Source: Puia dinghuensis (GTDB lineage Bacteria; Bacteroidota; Bacteroidia; Chitinophagales; Chitinophagaceae). Taken from it: a stretch of DNA of 64,000 nt. The notes beneath the pieces are model-generated. The model saw nothing but the letters and a program-made list of their open reading frames with translations, did no database searches and was not told where the DNA came from. Shown in pieces: positions 57,085-64,000 of the stretch. The stretch spans positions 62,001-126,000 of the forward strand of contig NZ_BMJC01000005.1 in NCBI RefSeq assembly GCF_014642875.1, read 5' to 3'. How positions within the stretch are numbered: the first letter of the stretch is position 1; each line of letters starts with the position of its first letter. A program made the position numbers and the translations under genes.

Positions 57085-60000
57085 CTATTTCATGAGATAC
57101 ATCTTCCCATATCCGTTGTTAAAGAACTTATCCGTATTGTCACCCGCGGCAGTATACTTGGACAACCCCTTCCCGTTCAGGTTGGTCACCACATGGTAGA
57201 GATACACCCCATTCGCTAGCCGCTGCCCATACATATCCGTCCCATTCCACTTGAACTCGGTGATGTTCCGCCCCACATGCAACGGCCCAAGCTCTTCCTT
57301 CGTTATCTCCCGCACCACCTTCCCGGTAATGGTAAGTATCTGTATCTTGATATTCTGCGGAACCTCACTGCCCGTGATCGTAAACACAAAGGCCGTGGAA
57401 GTAGTAAACGGATTGGGATAGTTCAGCATGTTCGAGATCATCGGCTTCGAAATGATCTTGAAGCTCACCCGGTAAGGCGTGAGACCCGCCTGGTTGCCCA
57501 ACATATCCTTCCCCGAAACGATCAGCGTGTACACATCCCCATTGGGGTTTATCTGTTTCAGGAAAGCGGGGAGGAAGTCCACAGTAGCCGTATTGTTCGT
57601 TCCGTTCGTCGCCGGCGTGAACCGCAACGTGTCATTGGAAAAATTATACTTGTGAAGCGATCCGTCGGGATATTGCACCTGTACGTTCACCAATGACGTG
57701 TCGGTAAGCAGGATATACTGCGACTGGCTTTTCAGCCTTATCTGGATATGCGGCTTCGCCGAAACAATATCCTCATTGAGGATATGCACATTGTCGAAAG
57801 TGACATCCAGCTGCGGACCCCGGGCATCCCCATTCACATAGATGCTCTTGTACAGGAAGTTATTGAACAGGTATTGCTCCGGCTGTGCAAAGTTGGGATT
57901 GAAGTCCATATAGAGCGTATTGCTCCCGCTCAGACTCTTGGTGTTGATAGGGAACACCACTTTCACCGTATCCCCGCTCACCAGCGGCTTCGTTTTCGGC
58001 AACACGATCGTATGAGGCGTATTGGTCCTATCCGTGATCACCGCCTTCACCTGAATGCTGTCAAACGGCGTCGGACTCACGTTCTTGAAGGCAATCCCGA
58101 AATTCACCGTCTGGCCCAGGGCTACGGTATCCTGGGATTGCAGGAAGAGGTTCGGTGCAAGCGCTCCCTCGGGCACCGGGTCATAGTTGAGCCGCCAGTA
58201 CTTCAGCTGATACGGCGAAGCGTTTATCGTGTCGCTGGTAGCAAGCCTCAGCTGCAGCCAGGGATACTTGGTGGCGCTGATACTCGAAATATCTACATCC
58301 TGGCTCGCCGTACTCAGGGAGAACAACGGCGCCGAAACATTACCCGAAGTATCTACCCCCAACACCTGCACCTGGATGGAATCCGTGGACGGCGCCTCCT
58401 CGCTGTAGCCCCGCCAGTGCAACATTCTCCACTTCTTGGCCGGACCCAGCTGCGGCGAAAGCATCACTCCAAGCGTATCCGGTGTATAGGTAGTGGCCTG
58501 CAAAGAAATATGATCCGACACCCCCTGGCTGAATGTAGACCTGGGAGCGAAATTCGCCGCGTTATTCTTCTGGTAAATAAAGATGAACGCCCTTGGCCGG
58601 TTAAAGGAATCGATATTGGCGAACCCCTGCGCAAACAGTCGCTGGTACATCGAATTGCCCGATCCGAGATAGGAAGTATCGCCTTTCCAGTCACTCGCAT
58701 AGGTGTTCGACGCCTGATAATCGCCGCTACAATTATTCACCACCACATAGTCCCCGTTGGGTATCGCATCCATCAGCCGCACTACCCCTCTGCGTTGAGC
58801 AGTATCGAGGATATTGTACATAAACTGGTACTCCCGGCTCGATCCGCAAGGCGACAAGCTTCCATATCTCCCAGGCGTACCGGTAAGCGCATTATACCAG
58901 GGATGGAAAGTATTCTTGTCGATCACGGTAAAGATCACTTCTCCCGCTCCGCACACACTCTGGGTATTGTTATTGTTGCCGTTGATAAGCACCGAGATGT
59001 CCTGGGCCACCTGGTCTGCCTCAGGATATACCCCGCACTTCACCGACAAAGTATTGGTCAGCTGGTCGAACTTGAACTGCCGGCCGGTGGTATCACCCAC
59101 AAGCCCGGCCAGGGTCGATTGAGTATGCTGATAGAAATGGGACATGTTCTCACCGGTGCTGCTGCTCGCCGGGTCGATATACACAAACGAAGCTCCGTTC
59201 CAGTTGTAGCTGTCGCCGGAAGTAGTCGGCACCCTGGATACCCGCCAGTAATATACCACGCTATCCATGAAGCTGATGCCCGGGTCGAACTCGAGCAGTC
59301 CGCCCGACGAAGTAGCGGTCCTCGTCACCAGCAGAGGAGAATTGAACAACGTGGTCGTATCCAACTGCATGGCGTATTGGCTCGTGGTAACAAAGGGGTC
59401 GGCCGTCGAAGCGAACAAATGTTGCGTATTCGTATTGATGATCGCATAATTGTACGGATACGCCGGCGTCGCGCTGTTGTCGTAGATGAACACCGGCGCC
59501 GTGACGCTGTTATTGGCCGTCGTCACCTCCGTTACGGTGTTGTCGGAATTGACGGTCACCGTAATATAGTTCTGCCCCTTGTCACGGGTCGCCACAATGG
59601 GGACATTGATGGTCACCGAATCGCTATACCTGATCCCGGGTATCTTCTTCTTCAACAGCACCGTGCTGGTGCCATTCGGATATTTCCGCGTGAACAATAC
59701 CGATATTGAATCCCCTACCGCCTTGCCAAGATTATAAAACCTTGCCTTGACGGTGAACGAATTGTTCGCCACCGTCACAAGCGTGGGGCTTATAAATATC
59801 TGTGGGATCTCGATATCATAATCCGGCAGGTTCGACGTATTCAGCCGAAGCGCAGGGTCCCCGCCAATATCCATCTGCTCTGCGTGCTGCCTGGCGAAGA
59901 AATCACCCGGCACGGCATTGACCATCTGGGTCAACGCATCCTTTTCCAGGATCCCGATCGATTTCCCATAATCCTGCCCGTCCATGAGGATATACTGCGC

Positions 60001-62169
60001 GTTCAGCAGGATGTTCAGGTAGTTGACGATACCAAAGCTCGTCGCAGCCACAACGGCTATCGACCCGCGCTCCGGCGCCAACGTATAGTTCTCCGAAATG
60101 GTATTTGTCGAGCTCATCCGCTGCGAACCATATACAAAGAAATTCCCGGCGTCACACCCGTTGAGATAGAATACGGGATACTTGCCCGGGTTGTTATACA
60201 CAAGGGGGTTGTCCAGGTCATAGCTCAATACGGAATTGGAAGAGTGCCCGAAATAGTTCAGGATGCTAAACCCTTCGTTGAACAAGGTGCTGATAAAGCC
60301 ACTCGGTACCTGGGCCACCGCGGAAGCATTTCCATCACACAACATATAGGTATTGGCGCCATACAAGGTGTCGGCGATCAGTTGCCGGTAATAACCCATA
60401 TAGTTACAAATGATGGTGCCCAGGTAGGGCTCGCTCACCCCCGTCAGATGCAGTGCGTTCTTCATCCACAACCGGCCGTCGACCGTATTGGGTGACGTTG
60501 CCTGCGCCTGCTCATATTCCTTCAGCTTGCTCAGGTAGATCTCTATTTCCGGACCCGACACCACCGACAAGCGGCCTATCGGGGTCACCGGCGTCGCGTC
60601 GACGCCATTGTCGGCGCTTAGCTTGTTATCCGAACCCGGATAACCAAAGGTAGGCACCAGGTTCAGTTGATCGGCCAGCGGCTGGTGCAGGGCCTCGCTG
60701 TAGTGGTAGTAATCCGTATACATCAATCCATGCCCGATCAACAGCACATATTGCGGCTTGGCCGCCCAGTTGGCCCGGGCATACCGCAGGAAATTCTGAA
60801 TGGACAGCGGGTGCTTCTTGATACCAAAAGCAAACTGATCCTGCAGCTCGTTGATATCATATACCTGCGCGTTGAAGCTACCCCCCGCAGAACTGCTCCG
60901 GTAATTCTTGTAATCCACCACCGGGTTGTTGCCGCTGCTTCCGGTATACAACACCGGGTTGCTGATAATAATATAATTCCCCTGGTTGGCGGGATTGGCA
61001 AAGTTGACAAAGGTCTTGGAAGTCAGCCCCGTCACCGTCTTCACGATCGATGGGTCCTCGTTCACCAGCACCAGGTTCGTGTTCGTCGAAGAACCGTTTA
61101 GCGCGAATTCAAGCGTACTGCCGTTGAGCACCGCCGTATACCGCAATCCGTTGGTAAGATCATAAAGCACGGGGGTCGCGCTGCCGGATATCGAAAAATT
61201 GGTGATATTCAACAGGTAACCCGCCGACCTTGCCGGCAACTGAAAGGCAAAGGTCGACTGGCCGCCGAAATTGAACTGCCGCGGATACGTAAATTCAATT
61301 ACGGATGCCATCATCCTGTCCGTACCCACCGTAGAATTATCGATAAAAGCAAACGGAACAGTACTTCCGCTCATCAGGCTCAACGGAACAGGGCGGGTGG
61401 TCAGCAGGTCATTGAAACTGTTCATCGTCGTGTCAAGCACCACATTCCCACTTACGGCCAGTTGCACTGTTCTCGGGTTGTCCGCCGTACCCACCATGCC
61501 CACTTTGACGCTGGCTGCCGGCCCCCCGCTATACACAAAAAGGTTTCCAAACGCATCGCTGATGGGTGCCCCCGGACTGGCGGGGCCGTACGACCAGAAT
61601 TCACCAATATCATAGGAAGAGGAATAGATATACTCGCCTACCACCTGCGCAAACCCCGGGTTCATTGTCACGTGATAATCCGCCGCAGCAGTATATATGA
61701 AATACGGCTCCACGGGCAGGCTGCTGCCGGAAACATTGTTGGGGGTGTTCACGATGCGAAGAGGAGTACTCGTCGTAGTATAGGTGAGAAAGTACACCGC
61801 CGTATCCGATTCCAGGCTCCACTTGGTCGTATGCTGATAGGCAGGATTACGGTACAACCGCTGGTCAGGCACCCCGTCGTTCATCAGCCCCCAGAATTCG
61901 ATATAATCGCTGCCCCCCATCACCCCGCTTCCATTGGTTACATAGATCGGCACCTCCTGGCCATTCCGGAAGAGCTGGAATTGCTCCGCCGGTATACTGC
62001 CAAGCCCCGCGCTCGCCAACGTGGACTGGGGGATGCGGTAGACACCGTTACTGCCGACCTTGAACTTATAGTAGGTCTTGCTGAAATCGATCCACTCGTT
62101 ATTGTAGGCCTGGGCGGCAGCACCCAATGTCAGCACCAACAAGAAACAAAAAGTAAATAATCTTTTCAT
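57085..62169 (-). CDS. Long C25-family cysteine peptidase, PorU-like T9SS sortase
   Basis: This 1694-residue protein has a signal peptide (MKRLFTFCFLLVLTLGAAAQ). A gingipain-type C25 peptidase domain has the likely catalytic dyad His642 (NYFGHSSNSV) and Cys672 (YLNGCDAGNFF). Several Ig-like/CARDB-like repeats follow, and it ends in a FlgD-like sandwich and GYGKMYLMK. PorU cleaves sorting domains from T9SS cargo and attaches the protein to lipopolysaccharide. This protein is longer than the classical PorU and is paired with a PorV/PorQ-like gene 25 nt upstream, so it may be a second, long-form sortase. Confidence 0.8.
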   Translation of the reverse strand: MKRLFTFCFLLVLTLGAAAQAYNNEWIDFSKTYYKFKVGSNGVYRIPQSTLASAGLGSIPAEQFQLFRNGQEVPIYVTNGSGVMGGSDYIEFWGLMNDGVPDQRLYRNPAYQHTTKWSLESDTAVYFLTYTTTSTPLRIVNTPNNVSGSSLPVEPYFIYTAAADYHVTMNPGFAQVVGEYIYSSSYDIGEFWSYGPASPGAPISDAFGNLFVYSGGPAASVKVGMVGTADNPRTVQLAVSGNVVLDTTMNSFNDLLTTRPVPLSLMSGSTVPFAFIDNSTVGTDRMMASVIEFTYPRQFNFGGQSTFAFQLPARSAGYLLNITNFSISGSATPVLYDLTNGLRYTAVLNGSTLEFALNGSSTNTNLVLVNEDPSIVKTVTGLTSKTFVNFANPANQGNYIIISNPVLYTGSSGNNPVVDYKNYRSSSAGGSFNAQVYDINELQDQFAFGIKKHPLSIQNFLRYARANWAAKPQYVLLIGHGLMYTDYYHYSEALHQPLADQLNLVPTFGYPGSDNKLSADNGVDATPVTPIGRLSVVSGPEIEIYLSKLKEYEQAQATSPNTVDGRLWMKNALHLTGVSEPYLGTIICNYMGYYRQLIADTLYGANTYMLCDGNASAVAQVPSGFISTLFNEGFSILNYFGHSSNSVLSYDLDNPLVYNNPGKYPVFYLNGCDAGNFFVYGSQRMSSTNTISENYTLAPERGSIAVVAATSFGIVNYLNILLNAQYILMDGQDYGKSIGILEKDALTQMVNAVPGDFFARQHAEQMDIGGDPALRLNTSNLPDYDIEIPQIFISPTLVTVANNSFTVKARFYNLGKAVGDSISVLFTRKYPNGTSTVLLKKKIPGIRYSDSVTINVPIVATRDKGQNYITVTVNSDNTVTEVTTANNSVTAPVFIYDNSATPAYPYNYAIINTNTQHLFASTADPFVTTSQYAMQLDTTTLFNSPLLVTRTATSSGGLLEFDPGISFMDSVVYYWRVSRVPTTSGDSYNWNGASFVYIDPASSSTGENMSHFYQHTQSTLAGLVGDTTGRQFKFDQLTNTLSVKCGVYPEADQVAQDISVLINGNNNNTQSVCGAGEVIFTVIDKNTFHPWYNALTGTPGRYGSLSPCGSSREYQFMYNILDTAQRRGVVRLMDAIPNGDYVVVNNCSGDYQASNTYASDWKGDTSYLGSGNSMYQRLFAQGFANIDSFNRPRAFIFIYQKNNAANFAPRSTFSQGVSDHISLQATTYTPDTLGVMLSPQLGPAKKWRMLHWRGYSEEAPSTDSIQVQVLGVDTSGNVSAPLFSLSTASQDVDISSISATKYPWLQLRLATSDTINASPYQLKYWRLNYDPVPEGALAPNLFLQSQDTVALGQTVNFGIAFKNVSPTPFDSIQVKAVITDRTNTPHTIVLPKTKPLVSGDTVKVVFPINTKSLSGSNTLYMDFNPNFAQPEQYLFNNFLYKSIYVNGDARGPQLDVTFDNVHILNEDIVSAKPHIQIRLKSQSQYILLTDTSLVNVQVQYPDGSLHKYNFSNDTLRFTPATNGTNNTATVDFLPAFLKQINPNGDVYTLIVSGKDMLGNQAGLTPYRVSFKIISKPMISNMLNYPNPFTTSTAFVFTITGSEVPQNIKIQILTITGKVVREITKEELGPLHVGRNITEFKWNGTDMYGQRLANGVYLYHVVTNLNGKGLSKYTAAGDNTDKFFNNGYGKMYLMK

Positions 62170-62194
62170 ACCTTTTAGGGTTTATCCCGCTTTA

Positions 62195-63325
62195 TCACCT
62201 TTTCTTCTCCTTCCTCCGAAGGTCGATCCGAAGTGAAAAAACATGGGTATACAACGGATACGATTGGTTCGCCAGATTGACGAAGGCATAATCTATCTGT
62301 ACATCTCCTACCTTAAAACCGGCGCCTACACTGGGCTGATATATCCATATCTTCTTGTGATTAAGTGTATCCCGGTCGTCCAGCACCTGCTGGAAATTAT
62401 TGATCCCGCCTCTTACAAAAAATACATCCCTGAAGGAAAGCTCCAGGCCCGCACGCGGATCGATGCTCACCGGGTTGCTGCTGATCAGCGTATTGCGCCT
62501 GCCGTCAAACGTCACATCCAGATCGGCTTCCGCCAGCAGGTTCAGCTTCCTTCCCACCCGGAAATTATACGAACCGCCCACCAGCAGCTGGGGAGCGGTC
62601 AACTCTATCGATTTCCCGGGTATCTCGTTCTGCGTCTCGTAGAACACCTCTCTGATAGCCTGGTCAAGCGTAAACGACCAGGCATTGAAGGTTGTCGTTA
62701 TATCCTTGGCGACGATCCCCACCTTCCAGCGATTACCCGTTATCTGTGTCGCCGCGTCAAACCCAAAACCCCAGGCGCTGGCAAAACTCCCCGCCTGCCG
62801 GTGGATGATCTTGGCGTTGACGCCAAAATTTATCTGCTTGTCCCCCCACACCTTCTCCCGCTGCGCCAGCGAAAGGATAAAGGCATAGTCGGCCGAAGAA
62901 AAGGTGGAGATATTGTCAAAATTCACCGTCCCATCCGGCTGCACAAGAAATATCGTGTTGGGGATATCGTCCACCGCAAACCGCAGCAACGTAAGCCCCA
63001 GGGTTCGTTTATTGTCCTTCAGGGGCAGGGCCAGGCTCGCAAAATCATACTTGCCCACCCCCGCATAATATTCGGCGTGCATCAGGCTCAGCTGGGGATT
63101 GTCCCGGATATAGGTCAGCGCAGCCGGGTTCCAATAGCCCGCAGTTGCATCCGAAACCGAAGCCACCTGGGCGCTGGCCATGGCAAGCCCCCGGGCCCCG
63201 GCGCCGATATTTAAAAACTCATTGGAATATTTTGTGAATTGGGTATACGCAGACGAATGAACCAATAAACCCGCAATCATCAGTAAAATGGAGCAGAGGG
63301 TACTACCCCGCATTCTTTTCAACAT
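62195..63325 (-). CDS. PorV/PorQ-family outer-membrane protein
   Basis: This 376-residue predicted beta-barrel has the N-terminal family motif FLNIGAGARGLAMASAQVAS and GYWNPAALTYI, which marks the PorV/PorQ (UPF0164) group related to FadL. PorV shuttles T9SS cargo to the sortase. Start 63325 gives a signal peptide ending near SAYTQ; an upstream ATG would add 17 polar residues. It is cotranscribed with the PorU-like gene and divergent from tyrS. Confidence 0.8.
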   Translation of the reverse strand: MLKRMRGSTLCSILLMIAGLLVHSSAYTQFTKYSNEFLNIGAGARGLAMASAQVASVSDATAGYWNPAALTYIRDNPQLSLMHAEYYAGVGKYDFASLALPLKDNKRTLGLTLLRFAVDDIPNTIFLVQPDGTVNFDNISTFSSADYAFILSLAQREKVWGDKQINFGVNAKIIHRQAGSFASAWGFGFDAATQITGNRWKVGIVAKDITTTFNAWSFTLDQAIREVFYETQNEIPGKSIELTAPQLLVGGSYNFRVGRKLNLLAEADLDVTFDGRRNTLISSNPVSIDPRAGLELSFRDVFFVRGGINNFQQVLDDRDTLNHKKIWIYQPSVGAGFKVGDVQIDYAFVNLANQSYPLYTHVFSLRIDLRRKEKKR

Positions 63326-63448
63326 AAGCCAACGGTTAAGGTATTTATACTCATAGCCTTCAACGGTGCGGATCATCTGGATATAACGTCCCTTTAATCA
63401 CAATATTGTACCATTGACATCCCCCAACACAAACTGCAAGGAATCCTT

Positions 63449-63456
63449 TACTTTTG
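63449..63456 (+). promoter_or_regulatory. tyrS promoter (-7 box TACTTTTG)
   Basis: A perfect TAnnTTTG box ending 8 nt before the tyrS ATG, predicting a very short leader. No clear -33 box at the usual spacing. Confidence 0.5.
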
Positions 63457-63464
63457 CGAAAATT

Positions 63465-64000
63465 ATGAACCTCATAGCAGAACTTAAATGGCGCGGCATG
63501 CTCCAGGACATCATGCCGGGGACGGAAGAACAGCTGGCAAAAGAAATGACCTCCGCATACATTGGCTTCGACCCTACCTCCGATAGCCTCCACATCGGCT
63601 CTCTGGTGCCCATCCTGCTGCTCGTACACCTGCAAAAGGCTGGGCATAAGCCATTTGCACTCGTCGGCGGCGCCACCGGCATGGTCGGCGACCCCAGCGG
63701 AAAAAGCGAAGAACGAAACCTGCTCAGCGAAGAGACCCTCAACCACAATCTTTCCTGTATAAAAAACCAGCTCGAAAAATTCCTCGACTTCAACCCAGCC
63801 CTCCCCAATAAGGCCGAAATGGTCAACAACTATGACTGGTTCAAGAACATGCGCTTCCTCGACTTCATCCGGGATGTCGGCAAACATATTACAGTAAATT
63901 ATATGTCTGCCAAAGACAGCGTAAAGAAGCGGCTGGAAGGCGAAAATGGCATGAGCTTCACCGAATTCTCCTACCAACTGGTACAGGGCTTTGACTTCTA
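63465..64000 (+). CDS. tyrS: Tyrosyl-tRNA synthetase (N-terminal part, runs off window)
   Basis: The first 178 codons are visible. The class I signature is seen as LHIGSL (His43), and the tyrosine-binding [20 protein letters not shown] is intact. The start [20 protein letters not shown] fits the family. The KMSKS loop would lie beyond the window edge. Confidence 0.96.
   Translation, partial: MNLIAELKWRGMLQDIMPGTEEQLAKEMTSAYIGFDPTSDSLHIGSLVPILLLVHLQKAGHKPFALVGGATGMVGDPSGKSEERNLLSEETLNHNLSCIKNQLEKFLDFNPALPNKAEMVNNYDWFKNMRFLDFIRDVGKHITVNYMSAKDSVKKRLEGENGMSFTEFSYQLVQGFDF

Overview
The window looks like a GC-rich member of the Bacteroidota, most likely a Chitinophagaceae-type genome. The evidence is Bacteroidota-style promoters (-7 box TAnnTTTG, -33 box TTTG), two proteins tied to the type IX secretion system (T9SS), a C-terminal T9SS sorting domain, a fused aspartokinase/homoserine dehydrogenase, and a DUF6364/PIN toxin-antitoxin pair. 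The genus cannot be fixed from the sequence alone.

Layout. 1-2444 (-) is the first 814 codons of rpoC. 2743-3422 (+) is a DUF6364/PIN toxin-antitoxin pair. 3457-6236 (-) holds an Asp-box beta-propeller lipoprotein and a helical protein of unknown function. 6377-19087 (+) is a branched-chain amino-acid locus: leuACDB, a regulatory leader peptide with an attenuator, then ilvE-ilvD-ilvB-methyltransferase-ilvN-ilvC-ilvA. 19257-25389 (+) is gltBD. 25460-28662 (-) holds two outer-membrane beta-barrel proteins. 28663-31045 is an accessory stretch with palindromes, a dispersed repeat family, a GNAT enzyme, a small unknown gene and a YcxB-like protein. 31177-33756 (-) is ppc. 33892-38892 (+) is a threonine operon with its own leader peptide (thrL-thrA-thrB-thrC). 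Then come an acyltransferase remnant, a secreted M43-type metalloprotease (39291-42431) and a higBA module. 43235-53318 (-) is the information-processing cluster rpoB, rplLJAK, nusG, secE, tRNA-Trp, tuf and four tRNAs. 53521-55274 (-) is hpf-xerC-rpsU, 55344-57066 (+) is ribE plus a membrane protein, 57085-63325 (-) is a T9SS PorV-like/PorU-like pair, and 63465-64000 (+) is the start of tyrS.

The main observation is that rpoB and rpoC, adjacent in one operon in nearly all bacteria, are collinear on the minus strand but 40,790 bp apart. rpoB has its own near-ideal promoter and its own intrinsic terminator, and rpoC has its own -7 box. The insert carries a self-consistent metabolic set: PEP carboxylase makes oxaloacetate, the thr operon turns aspartate into threonine, IlvA opens the isoleucine branch, ilv/leu genes make Val, Ile and Leu, and GltBD supplies the glutamate amino donor. 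Each edge of the insert carries a toxin-antitoxin module. The rest of the cluster is also subdivided: nusG and rplK are separated by a histone H1-like gene on the other strand.

The second observation is a pair of unannotated leader peptides. One, before ilvE, has ten consecutive Ile/Val codons followed by a perfect GC-rich terminator that an alternative pairing can disrupt. The other, before thrA, is rich in Thr and Ile codons.
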